IMG/VR virus record: IMGVR_UViG_3300028767_000073
Location: 1 to 30,761 of that record
Reading direction: 5' to 3' (one strand)
Length of the DNA: 30,761 nucleotides
Origin: a virus
Shown: positions 1 to 6,753 of the stretch, piece after piece
Position numbering within the stretch: position 1 is the first letter of the stretch
How the letters are laid out: each line of letters opens with the position of its first letter
The notes under the pieces: model-generated
What the model saw: the letters and a program-made list of their open reading frames with translations, nothing else
What the model was told of the DNA's origin: nothing
Database searches by the model: none
Program-made: the position numbers and the translations under genes

Positions 1-1494
1 CCTGCTAAGCATTTGAACACTCTGATGCAACAGATGGTGAACTTTTTGGGCATCACACAGAATGAGTGGGCAGGTGCAATGGCCTATAGCTCGTTTGATA
101 CTTATGTTGCACCGTTTGTTCGAGTAGATAACTTGACAGATAGAGAAATACGTCAGTGTATGCAGACCTTTGTGTTTGGTATCAATACACCCTCCCGATG
201 GGGATCGCAGGCTCCATTCAGTAATATTACATTGGATTGGGCATGCCCAGCAGATCTCAAAGATATGCAAGCAATTGTTGGTGGTAAAGAGCAAAATTTT
301 ACCTATGGTGATTGTCAGCCAGAGATGGATCGTGTGAACAAAATCTTTATGGAAGTTATGCTTGAGGGAGATGCTAACGGTCGTGGGTATCAGTATCCTA
401 TTCCCACTTACAACATCACTAAGGACTTTAACTGGGAACATCCTAACTGTGAACTTTTGTTTAGTATGACTGCTAAGTATGGGACACCCTATTTCCAGAA
501 CTTTATCAACTCTGACTTGAATCCTTCTGACGTAAGAAGCATGTGCTGTCGCTTACAGCTCGATAAACGTGAGCTTCGTAAGCGTGGTGGTGGTCTTTTT
601 GGTTCTGATGAGTTCACAGGATCTATCGGTGTAGTGACACTCAATCTCCCTCAGTTGGCATATCTTGCTAAACAGGAGACTTTGGACAAACCTGAGCTTA
701 CTGAATGGATGTTTAAGGAAAAAATTTGTGCCACTATGGAACTTGCCAAACAGAGTCTTGAGATTAAGCGGAAGAAACTAAATGAGTGGTTTGACCAAGG
801 CATGTATCCTTACACCAAACGATACCTGCATATGAAGTTTAAGAATCACTTCAATACCATCGGACTTGTTGGAATGAACGAAGCCCTTTTGAATCTTATT
901 GGTGAGGACATCACTTCAGAGTATGGAGCAATTCTAGCAGAAAAGGTGCTCCTCTATATGCGGGATATGCTTACCAAGTTTCAAGAAGAGACAGGGAATC
1001 TTTATAATCTGGAAGCTACTCCTGCTGAAAGTACCTCATATAGGCTCGCAAAGCATGATAAAGAGAACTATCCTGATATTATTGCAGCAGGAGAAGAGGA
1101 TCCTTATTATACTAATAGTAGTCAACTCCCTGTAGGATTTACTACTGATGTGATAGACGCTCTCGATAGGCAGGAACCTCTCCAGACTAAATATACGGGT
1201 GGAACGGTGTTTCATGTTATGCTTGGAGAACGTATCTCAAATTGGAAATCTTGTATGGCATTAGTCAAGATGATGTGCTCACAGTATAAGATCCCATATT
1301 TCTCAATATCCCCCGTCTATTCCATTTGCTCTGAGCATGGCTATCTTGATGGGGAACAGTCTGTATGCCCTAAGTGTGGTAAAGAGACTGAGGTGTATGC
1401 TCGTATCGTGGGTTATTACCGTGCTGTGCGTAACTGGAACAAAGGTAAGAAATCTGAAAAGAAACAGCGTGTAGCATTTATTCCAAAGATTTAA
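1..1494 (+). CDS. nrdD: Anaerobic (class III) ribonucleoside-triphosphate reductase, C-terminal part
   Basis: This is the C-terminal ~497 residues of the oxygen-sensitive glycyl-radical enzyme that reduces ribonucleoside triphosphates to dNTPs. The frame is open to the left edge (first codons PAKHLNTL), so the real start lies outside the window and the in-frame TTG at 13 is not a start. Family marks are NEWAGAMAYSSFDTY, the NTPSRWG block, MCCRLQLDKRELRKR (region of the catalytic thiyl cysteine), a C-terminal zinc-site pattern (CSEHG then CPKCG), and the glycyl-radical loop RIVGYY followed by WNKGK. The radical glycine is the G of RIVGYY. The activase NrdG is not in the window. The enzyme would supply dNTPs under anaerobic growth, which points to a host infected without oxygen. 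Identity is secure. Confidence 0.96.
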   Translation, partial: PAKHLNTLMQQMVNFLGITQNEWAGAMAYSSFDTYVAPFVRVDNLTDREIRQCMQTFVFGINTPSRWGSQAPFSNITLDWACPADLKDMQAIVGGKEQNFTYGDCQPEMDRVNKIFMEVMLEGDANGRGYQYPIPTYNITKDFNWEHPNCELLFSMTAKYGTPYFQNFINSDLNPSDVRSMCCRLQLDKRELRKRGGGLFGSDEFTGSIGVVTLNLPQLAYLAKQETLDKPELTEWMFKEKICATMELAKQSLEIKRKKLNEWFDQGMYPYTKRYLHMKFKNHFNTIGLVGMNEALLNLIGEDITSEYGAILAEKVLLYMRDMLTKFQEETGNLYNLEATPAESTSYRLAKHDKENYPDIIAAGEEDPYYTNSSQLPVGFTTDVIDALDRQEPLQTKYTGGTVFHVMLGERISNWKSCMALVKMMCSQYKIPYFSISPVYSICSEHGYLDGEQSVCPKCGKETEVYARIVGYYRAVRNWNKGKKSEKKQRVAFIPKI

Positions 1495-1505
1495 TCCAAA
1501 CCCGC

Positions 1506-1535
1506 TTGACAAGGGTACCTACTTCGTGGTAGAAT
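1506..1535 (+). promoter_or_regulatory. Sigma70-type promoter downstream of nrdD
   Basis: A perfect TTGACA (1506-1511) is separated by 18 bp from TAGAAT (1530-1535), which is preceded by TGG (extended -10). It lies in the short gap after nrdD and before a run of plus-strand genes starting at 1567, so it probably drives the small genes, the tRNA and dut. Spacing is one base over the optimum. Confidence 0.7.
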
Positions 1536-1566
1536 GTCCTTGTTGAGTGATTCTAAGGAGGTATGA

Positions 1567-1686
1567 ATGTATGAAGTTAAGTATTGTCCCTATTGTGGCT
1601 CTCTGGAAATAGAGTTCGTAGGGGTGACTGGATTTGGTAGTAGATATCTATGCAAGAAATGCAAGCATAGATTTGTTATAATGTAA
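1567..1686 (+). CDS. 39-residue zinc-ribbon protein
   Basis: This small ORF was read directly from the sequence. It begins with ATG five bases after AAGGAGG (1555-1561). The product is 39 residues with two CxxC pairs, CPYCG at residues 7-11 and CKKCKHRF at 29-36, the layout of a zinc ribbon. It is the first gene after the promoter at 1506. Its leader (attctaaggaggtatg) is repeated in front of the next gene. Zinc ribbons of this size often bind nucleic acid or protein, but the target cannot be told. Two other nearby ATGs (1563, 1571) are out of frame and short. Confidence 0.7.
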   Translation: MYEVKYCPYCGSLEIEFVGVTGFGSRYLCKKCKHRFVIM

Positions 1687-1704
1687 TTCTAAGGAGGTAT
1701 GGGT

Positions 1705-1974
1705 ATGATAGAAGTGGAATTGAGAAAGAACAAAGAAAGCAAGTTTGTAGTAGCTATTCTGGGTTTTTATGACGACATAGAGAATGAAGATCTTCGTAAG
1801 GCTGTCTATTATGTAGGTGTTAGGGATAGATTTCCACGTATACAAGCTGAGGCTCTTGCGTTTGATGATGAGGAAGCAGCTGTTAAAAAAGGAACAGAGG
1901 TGTACAACAATATACTAGAAGGTAGGGCAGCAGAGCAGGCTAGAAAGGCTTGGCGAAGACATATTGCCCCATAG
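1705..1974 (+). CDS. Small hypothetical protein (89 aa)
   Basis: Function not recognised. ATG at 1699 and 1705 are in frame. I chose 1705 because AAGGAGG (1691-1697) is only one base from the first but seven from the second. The product starts MIEVELRKNKESKFVVAIL and ends in a charged segment rich in A, R and E (GRAAEQARKAWRRH), probably helical. The middle (DRFPRIQAEALAFDDEEAA) is acidic. It sits between the zinc-ribbon gene and the tRNA, in the same transcription unit. Confidence 0.6.
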   Translation: MIEVELRKNKESKFVVAILGFYDDIENEDLRKAVYYVGVRDRFPRIQAEALAFDDEEAAVKKGTEVYNNILEGRAAEQARKAWRRHIAP

Positions 1975-1983
1975 TTTCTTCTG

Positions 1984-2059
1984 GGGATAGTAGCTCAGAT
2001 GGTTAGCAAGCAAGCGCCTTATAAGCGAGAGGTCGGTGGTTCAAGTCCACCCTATCCCA
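1984..2059 (+). tRNA. tRNA-Ile (anticodon UAU)
   Basis: A cloverleaf can be drawn. The 7-bp acceptor stem is perfect (GGGATAG 1984-1990 with CTATCCC 2052-2058), with discriminator A2059. The D arm is GCT/AGC with an 11-base loop. The anticodon loop CTTATAA (2018-2024) gives anticodon TAT at 2020-2022. The T arm is GGTGG-TTCAAGT-CCACC. The anticodon stem has only three Watson-Crick pairs, with G-A and A-G at its base. No CCA is encoded. A UAU tRNA reads AUA, a codon used heavily by the neighbouring genes. Confidence 0.85.
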
Positions 2060-2086
2060 TATTTTATTTTATAAGGAGTGTAACTA

Positions 2087-2548
2087 ATGCAACTGTACTT
2101 TAAGAAACTGTATCCAGAATCTATTCTGCCTACGTTCGGACATGATGACATTAACAATGCTGGGTTTGATTTCTACTCCCTCCACGACATCACCATCGCC
2201 CCGCATGGCTTCGCCATTATAGGCACGGGTGTAGCGTGGGATGGGATGCAGGCTACAGGAGACTTCTGTACACCTTCTGAGAAATGCTATATTGAAGTTC
2301 GTGCCCGTTCTGGTCTTGTATTTAAGGACAACATAGAAGGAACTTGTGCCGGCATTATCGATTCTGGTTTTTCTGGGGAAATTAAATACAAGGTTTTCAA
2401 TAAGAATGAATTTCCGTTTATTATTAAAAAAGGAGATAGGTTTGCTCAAGGTATCTTTCATGTAGAACCTTTGTTTGACATTGAAGAAACTACCACTATA
2501 GAAGAAACCTCTCGTGGAGACCAAGGTTTCGGGAGTTCTGGTAAATGA
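2087..2548 (+). CDS. dut: dUTPase (deoxyuridine 5'-triphosphate nucleotidohydrolase)
   Basis: Hydrolyses dUTP to dUMP, keeping uracil out of phage DNA and providing dUMP for thymidylate synthesis. All five motifs of the trimeric dUTPase family are present: I, AGFDFYS (25-31); II, RARSGL (72-77); III, GIIDSGFSGEI (89-99), with the catalytic Asp in IDSG; IV, GDRFAQ (116-121); V, SRGDQGFGSSGK (142-153), the P-loop-like tail closing the active site. At 153 residues it has typical length. AAGGAG stands about ten bases before the ATG. The stop overlaps the next ATG. A ThyX-like gene lies 0.8 kb downstream, consistent with a dUTP to dUMP to dTMP route. Confidence 0.95.
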   Translation: MQLYFKKLYPESILPTFGHDDINNAGFDFYSLHDITIAPHGFAIIGTGVAWDGMQATGDFCTPSEKCYIEVRARSGLVFKDNIEGTCAGIIDSGFSGEIKYKVFNKNEFPFIIKKGDRFAQGIFHVEPLFDIEETTTIEETSRGDQGFGSSGK

Positions 2549-2742
2549 TGGATAGAACCATGTGTACAGACAATGCGTGCCCTTATAATGGCATGTGCAT
2601 GCGTTGGTCTACTTCTAGTAATGTAGAATGGCGCTTCACAGAGACTCCTCGTAAGGGAGATAGATGTGATATGTTCTGGGGTAGGAATCAACAGAACATT
2701 ATGGATAAGTTGGAAAGCATTGTAAAAGGAGAAGAGAAATGA
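2545..2742 (+). CDS. Small cysteine-rich hypothetical protein (65 aa)
   Basis: Starts inside the dut stop codon (ATGA overlap) and overlaps the start of the next gene by four bases, so it is translationally coupled on both sides. Four cysteines follow the spacing CTDNACPYNGMC ... GDRC, with aromatic residues after the last (CDMFW). This suggests a metal or Fe-S site, but no family can be assigned safely. The start could equally be the second ATG at 2548. Confidence 0.65.
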   Translation: MMDRTMCTDNACPYNGMCMRWSTSSNVEWRFTETPRKGDRCDMFWGRNQQNIMDKLESIVKGEEK

Positions 2743-3377
2743 GATTCAAAGTAGGGGATAAAGTACAAGCCAAGAGCAAAGAATGGTATTACAAGAATAA
2801 GAACAGTTATGGGCTTGTAAGTGAGTCAAATGCTCACTATGCGTTTATTCCAGAGATGGCAGGCTTATGTGGAGAAACCCTTACTATTAGTGATGTGGAA
2901 ACTCTTTCTGATTCCTATAGAGTAGAGGAGAGTACATTTAAGTGGACTGATTCTATGTTAGAAGATGTAGTAGCTAGTTCCTTAATAAAGGGAAATACTC
3001 CTTTTTCTACAGGGGAACTTAAAGCTAATGCAGATGCTCTCTTTGCTATTAAGTCAGAAGAGGCCTCAAAATTGCCTCTGTATTCGGACACGCAGCAGGA
3101 TATGCAGCACGTTCTTGACTCTATGAAGGATCTCCTTGTTTACAAGAATAATAAGTACGGTAACTCTGCTCTGGAGCCTATGGATGTGTTTACCAGACAC
3201 GTATGTGACCAGAATACTGCGGGGCTTAACTCTATCCTCGTGCGTCTTGATGATAAACTTAAGCGTATTCAGAATGCAGAAGAGCTTCGTAAAAACGATT
3301 GCTCAGATTTAATCGGGTATCTCACACTTCTTTGTGTAGATCAGGAATGGACAGACTTCTCTGAGTTTAAGGACTGA
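2739..3377 (+). CDS. DUF1599/MazG-like (nucleotide-modification-associated) domain protein
   Basis: A two-part protein of 212 residues. The N-terminus (MRFKVGDKVQAKSKEW) looks like a small SH3-like barrel of the 'KVGDKV' kind. The C-terminal ~90 residues match the helical DUF1599 layout: a K-N-x-K-Y-G-N helix (136-142), then RLDDKLKRIQ (169-178), then NDCSDLIGYLTLL (186-198), where conserved acidic residues would bind metal. DUF1599 is related to MazG-type nucleotide pyrophosphatases and is often found beside phage nucleotide genes. The neighbours, dUTPase and a ThyX-like protein, support a role in nucleotide metabolism. The substrate is unknown. Confidence 0.6.
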   Translation: MRFKVGDKVQAKSKEWYYKNKNSYGLVSESNAHYAFIPEMAGLCGETLTISDVETLSDSYRVEESTFKWTDSMLEDVVASSLIKGNTPFSTGELKANADALFAIKSEEASKLPLYSDTQQDMQHVLDSMKDLLVYKNNKYGNSALEPMDVFTRHVCDQNTAGLNSILVRLDDKLKRIQNAEELRKNDCSDLIGYLTLLCVDQEWTDFSEFKD

Positions 3378-3378
3378 T

Positions 3379-3999
3379 ATGATAACACTCCGAATTCTTA
3401 ATGAAGAACCACTTGAGGATCTTAGGGAAGCCATCGCTACTGCAATAGGCAAAGATCGCCTCAAGGATTGGAAGCCAACTGATAGTATCCACAAGGATCT
3501 TTTTAGGTACTATGCAGAGCTTTTCATTGCAAACCACAGTATTGTCCGTTCTGTGCATTTCCGTATCAAGATAGACAATGCTCGAAAGGATGTCACTCGG
3601 CAGCTCCTTCGCGCAACCAAGGGGCATCCACAGCCCTTCGTTGAATCAAGTAGGCCGGATTGGACAGGTGTTGCTCGGGATGAAAATGCTACTAATAGGT
3701 TTACTTGGGATCATACCCCCGAATCTTTTATAGCTATGACGCAGCAGAGACTTTGTTTTAGAGCTATGAAAGAAACTAGGCAAGAAATGCTTGACATTAT
3801 TCAGGCTATGTGGGATAGTGGGGAGCCTTTGCTGGAAGCAGTTGCGTTTTGTTCAGTCCCTTCCTGTGTGTTTCAGATGGGATGTCCAGAAGGAAAACAG
3901 TGTTGCCATTGGATTGATGACGGATTAGATGTTATTCCTATGGATCTTTGGAGACGTAGAGAATGGTTTAACGAGTGGCGTAAGGAGGTACAGAAATGA
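3379..3999 (+). CDS. Divergent ThyX-like (flavin-dependent thymidylate synthase family) protein
   Basis: The 206-residue protein has the layout of ThyX, which methylates dUMP using FAD, NADPH and methylene-tetrahydrofolate. The helix QQRLCFRAMKETRQEM (122-137) resembles the ThyX segment LRLC..AQWEIR, and the tail CPEGKQCC (169-176) resembles the 'CPEG..CG' found at the end of many ThyX proteins. The central motif is changed: where ThyX has RHR(x7)S followed by R, this protein has RATKGHPQPFVESSR (78-92), keeping the outer arginines and serine but lacking RHR. It may be a diverged thymidylate synthase or a relative acting on another pyrimidine. It starts one base after the previous stop, and dut is upstream. 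Confidence 0.6.
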   Translation: MITLRILNEEPLEDLREAIATAIGKDRLKDWKPTDSIHKDLFRYYAELFIANHSIVRSVHFRIKIDNARKDVTRQLLRATKGHPQPFVESSRPDWTGVARDENATNRFTWDHTPESFIAMTQQRLCFRAMKETRQEMLDIIQAMWDSGEPLLEAVAFCSVPSCVFQMGCPEGKQCCHWIDDGLDVIPMDLWRRREWFNEWRKEVQK

Positions 4000-4142
4000 A
4001 GAAAGCAGTATCAGAATTGGTGAACAAGATCGAGAATGGTTATGGAGACAAGCAGTTTGAGGTGTTGTCTATTGCAAAGACTGCAGAGACAGGTAACTAT
4101 ACTGTCGAAGTCAAAGAAATCTCTGTAGAGGAAGATAAATGA
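3996..4142 (+). CDS. Small hypothetical protein (48 aa)
   Basis: This short ORF was read from the sequence. Its ATG (3996) overlaps the stop of the ThyX-like gene, and AAGGAGG lies eight bases upstream. The stop overlaps the next start (ATGA at 4139-4142). The product (MKKAVSELVNKIENGYGDKQ...) has an amphipathic N-terminal helix and an acidic C-terminus (EISVEEDK). No family recognised. Perfect tiling with both neighbours is the main support. Confidence 0.65.
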   Translation: MKKAVSELVNKIENGYGDKQFEVLSIAKTAETGNYTVEVKEISVEEDK

Positions 4143-4402
4143 GGGAGTTTAAGAAAGGTGATCTTGTAGAATACACGGGAGAAACTGAGTATGGTCTTGT
4201 CTATGGGATGAAGGGAGGTGTGCTTGGTTATCCCAAAAAGGGTGAAACTAATCCCGGTGTATCTTTTGTCCGTGGCAATATGGATGTAGTTGTTGCCTTC
4301 CCTGATACAGTAAGGAATACTTGGGACTGCAACGGGATTGCTCCAGATGGGAACGGGCTTTATATCAGGGAATGTTACCTGAAGAAGGTGAAGGAGAAAT
4401 AG
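4139..4402 (+). CDS. Small hypothetical protein with SH3-like start (87 aa)
   Basis: Begins MREFKKGDLVEYTGETEYG, a pattern (K-x-GD-x-V-x-Y) typical of small SH3-like beta barrels and similar in style to the N-terminus of the protein at 2739. Glycine-rich beta content continues to a basic tail (KKVKEK). The start overlaps the previous stop, and the next gene begins directly after the stop. Function not recognised. Confidence 0.65.
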   Translation: MREFKKGDLVEYTGETEYGLVYGMKGGVLGYPKKGETNPGVSFVRGNMDVVVAFPDTVRNTWDCNGIAPDGNGLYIRECYLKKVKEK

Positions 4403-4612
4403 ATGAAAAGTGTAGAAGATATTGTGTGGCTTGCATCAGTTGCTATTGGAAAGAATCTGGATTATGAGACTTTCAAAGATAGTGATTACTGTTCTAGTGA
4501 CAGAGAATTAGCAGATGAAGTTTGGATTTACGTAGATGAGTGCAGAGAAATTGGAACCAAGGCTTTTAAGGAAAAGTACGTTGGTGATGGGTATAAGTTC
4601 TTTCCAATTTAA
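4403..4612 (+). CDS. Small hypothetical protein (69 aa)
   Basis: Starts on the base after the preceding stop. A Shine-Dalgarno-like GAAGGAGA lies inside the end of that gene. The sequence is acidic and helical (SSDRELADEVWIYVDECREIG), ending KEKYVGDGYKFFPI. No family recognised. The reading frame is supported by tight packing between neighbours. Confidence 0.6.
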   Translation: MKSVEDIVWLASVAIGKNLDYETFKDSDYCSSDRELADEVWIYVDECREIGTKAFKEKYVGDGYKFFPI

Positions 4613-4621
4613 GGAGGCTAA

Positions 4622-5071
4622 ATGAAGGATTTTGGTGTGGATCCCAAGGCAGATTCAGAGATTGACAAGAATCACCTTGAGGATGAATGCGTTCTGCGTC
4701 CGCAAATGTACTACTTCTATGCTATGCAGCTTGCAGAGGCAAGGAATGAACTGGATGTAGCTAAGAGTAATCTTGATGCTACTACTGCTCGTAGGAGTGC
4801 TGTCTACTATAAGGAACCTGTTCCCGGTATCAAAACTACTGCAGATGGTATGAAGGTGATGGTAGACAATGACACAGAAGTACAGGAGGCTAAAGATGTC
4901 GTAGATAAAAAACAGGCAGCAGTGGGGGTGCTTTATGCACAAGTAAACACGGTAGAGATGTCAAAAGGTTGTTTAGACAACTTGGTGAAATTGTCTTTGG
5001 CACGTTACTATAACGAAAGCGAAACAGATACATCAGGACAGACACGACTCAAAGATACGATGAAACGATAA
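4622..5071 (+). CDS. Helical protein, candidate UvsY-like recombination mediator
   Basis: A 149-residue, mostly helical protein beginning nine bases after its upstream neighbour, with AAGGAGG just before the ATG. The segment MYYFYAMQLAEARNELD (29-45) followed by a charged helix, a short loop with KEPVPG and a second helix recalls T4 UvsY (137 aa), which loads UvsX onto ssDNA coated with gp32. There is no diagnostic motif, so the call depends on size, helical layout and position directly before a gp32-type ssDNA-binding gene and close to a UvsX gene. It could be an unrelated helical protein. Confidence 0.4.
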   Translation: MKDFGVDPKADSEIDKNHLEDECVLRPQMYYFYAMQLAEARNELDVAKSNLDATTARRSAVYYKEPVPGIKTTADGMKVMVDNDTEVQEAKDVVDKKQAAVGVLYAQVNTVEMSKGCLDNLVKLSLARYYNESETDTSGQTRLKDTMKR

Positions 5072-5083
5072 GGAGACAAGAAT

Positions 5084-6016
5084 ATGGCATATGATTTTAG
5101 CAATCGCAGAGAGATTAAGAGTTCTAGTGGCGGGTTTACTAATGCACTTGACCTGAGTGGCCTTGCAAAGAAACCCGAGTTTTTCAAGCTCAAGGCTGGG
5201 CCGAATAAGTTTGACATTCTCCCCTATGAGATTTCGTCGAACTTCCACCCACTTGTAGCATCTAAGGCGCTTTCCAAAGGGGATCCTGACTACAACCTGA
5301 CGTTGTGGGTACATACCGATGTAGGCCCGAGTAAGGCCAAGTATGTTTGCCCCAATAAGAACTATGGAAAGCCCTGCCCCATCTGTGAAGCCCAGAGTAA
5401 GGCTAAGGAGAATGGGGATAAGGATACTGCTGATGTACTCTTTCCGAAGCGTCGTGTGTACTACAATATCGTAGACGCTATGGATCGTGAAAAGGGTGTT
5501 CAGCTCTTTGAGACCAACGTAAAGTATTTCCAGAAGCCCCTTGAAGTGGCAGATGAAGATGCTCGTAAAGACCCCGATCAGGAAGGGTACACATTCTTCG
5601 CGGATCCTAAAGATGGTGGCCGCTCTATCAAGGTTTCTGGCTCTGCTGAGAAGTTTGCTGGGCATGACTTTGTTCAGGCTACCAATATCTCCTTTGCCAA
5701 GCGCCGTGATGGAATTGAAGAGCTTCTTGATGAGGTGATCCCTCTTGACAAGTGCATCAAGCTCCTTTCCTATGAGGAACTGGAATCTGCTTTCATGGGT
5801 GGCATTGACGAAGATATCGAGGACGAAAAGCCCGAAGAGAAACCTACTAAGAAAGCCCCTCCTGTAGAGGAAGAGGACGCGCCTGCTAAGAAAGAAGTCA
5901 AGGACGATGGATGCCCGAATGGGCACAAGTTCGGTAAGGATTGGGGTGAGTGCAAGGAGTGTGATGATTGCTCCACTGATACTTACAAGGCTTGTCGCAA
6001 GGCTTCCCGCGAATAA
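5084..6016 (+). CDS. Single-stranded DNA-binding protein, T4 gp32 type
   Basis: A replication/recombination protein that coats ssDNA. The core resembles T4 gp32: a basic N-terminus (MAYDFSNRREIK), then an OB-fold with an internal zinc site, H77 ... C89 ... C98-x2-C101, closely matching the gp32 His-Cys3 spacing. A long acidic, proline-rich linker follows (about 245-275, DEDIEDEKPEEKP), the kind of tail that contacts partner proteins. Unlike gp32 the protein does not end there: residues 277-304 form a second Cys/His-rich module (C277, H281, C290, C293, C296, C304). AAGGAG is in place before the ATG. Neighbours are a UvsY-like candidate upstream and UvsX downstream. Confidence 0.85.
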   Translation: MAYDFSNRREIKSSSGGFTNALDLSGLAKKPEFFKLKAGPNKFDILPYEISSNFHPLVASKALSKGDPDYNLTLWVHTDVGPSKAKYVCPNKNYGKPCPICEAQSKAKENGDKDTADVLFPKRRVYYNIVDAMDREKGVQLFETNVKYFQKPLEVADEDARKDPDQEGYTFFADPKDGGRSIKVSGSAEKFAGHDFVQATNISFAKRRDGIEELLDEVIPLDKCIKLLSYEELESAFMGGIDEDIEDEKPEEKPTKKAPPVEEEDAPAKKEVKDDGCPNGHKFGKDWGECKECDDCSTDTYKACRKASRE

Positions 6017-6024
6017 GGGGGATA

Positions 6025-6056
6025 GCCCGTGGGTATAAAAGCCTACGGGCTTATTT
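6025..6056 (+). terminator. Hairpin with T-rich tail after the ssb gene
   Basis: GCCCGT (6025-6030) pairs with ACGGGC (6045-6050) around a 14-base interval, followed by TTATTT. It lies directly after the ssb stop and before the HNH gene. It may act as a weak terminator, reducing transcription of the inserted HNH gene and downstream uvsX. The stem is only six perfect pairs and the T tract is broken, so function is uncertain. Confidence 0.45.
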
Positions 6057-6075
6057 CGTAGAAATAGGAGTAGTT

Positions 6076-6753
6076 ATGGGTAGGCCAAAAGGAAGTGGAC
6101 AAGTTTCTCTTGTCGGAAAACAATTTAATAGGCAGGAAATAATAGATCAAGAGTTTCGTGATATTGTTGGAAAGAAAGTAAAGTTTGTAAAAATAAAGTG
6201 CCACTGTGGTAGTGAACGATGGCTTAGGTTCTCTAATTCTGTATTAGGGTCCAATTCATGTGGATGTCTTCTATCAGAACTAGTCTCCGAACACAAGAAG
6301 AAACATGGTGGATGTGGTACAAGGTTATACATTATATGGAAGAATATGCGTACTCGTTGCAATGATCCCAGTAATCATGACTTTAAGCACTATGGTGGTA
6401 GAGGTATAACCATTTGCCAAGAATGGCAACATGATTTTACACCATTCCAGAAATGGGCAGAAGAGACTGGGTATAATGACTCCTTAACTATAGACCGTAT
6501 AAATGTTAATGGAAACTACTACCCAGAGAACTGTAGATGGGCGACTACTAAGCAGCAGAGTAGAAACTTACGAAAGACTGTGTATATGACACTAGATGGA
6601 GCTACGAAATCTATGCAGGACTGGTGCGATGAGCTTCACTTGAATAGTTCTATGATAGAGGCACGAAGGCTCCTTGGTTGGAGTGATGAAGACTGTCTAC
6701 TATACAAAAAGAATGGGCGCTATAAAATAAAAGATGCAGGTGAGGCAGTTTAA
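6076..6753 (+). CDS. HNH homing-endonuclease-like protein
   Basis: The 225-residue product starts at ATG 6076 (MGRPKGSGQ), six bases after AGGAG; the frame is open further upstream into ssb, but that part is not coding. Residues 42-64 hold two Cys pairs (CHC, CGC). The core is the phage HNH-type block: IWKNMRTRCNDP (87-98), HYGGRGITICQEW (105-117), LTIDRINVNGNYYPENCRW (137-155). The C-terminus (about 170-208) has a DNA-binding repeat of the type found after homing nucleases: YMTLDGATKSMQDWCDELHL, then ARRLLGWSDEDCL. Its position, a freestanding gene between ssb and uvsX overlapping the latter by one base, is typical of a mobile homing gene. Confidence 0.8.
   Translation: MGRPKGSGQVSLVGKQFNRQEIIDQEFRDIVGKKVKFVKIKCHCGSERWLRFSNSVLGSNSCGCLLSELVSEHKKKHGGCGTRLYIIWKNMRTRCNDPSNHDFKHYGGRGITICQEWQHDFTPFQKWAEETGYNDSLTIDRINVNGNYYPENCRWATTKQQSRNLRKTVYMTLDGATKSMQDWCDELHLNSSMIEARRLLGWSDEDCLLYKKNGRYKIKDAGEAV

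Noticed and set aside
13-1494. Start of nrdD at TTG 13
   Set aside because: Family similarity continues upstream to the first base of the window, so the gene is cut by the window edge and does not start at 13.
5033-5926. 297-residue open frame on the minus strand opposite the ssb gene
   Set aside because: It lies antisense to a clearly recognised gene, has no ribosome-binding site in context, and its sequence shows no domain; it is a shadow of the ssb coding pattern.
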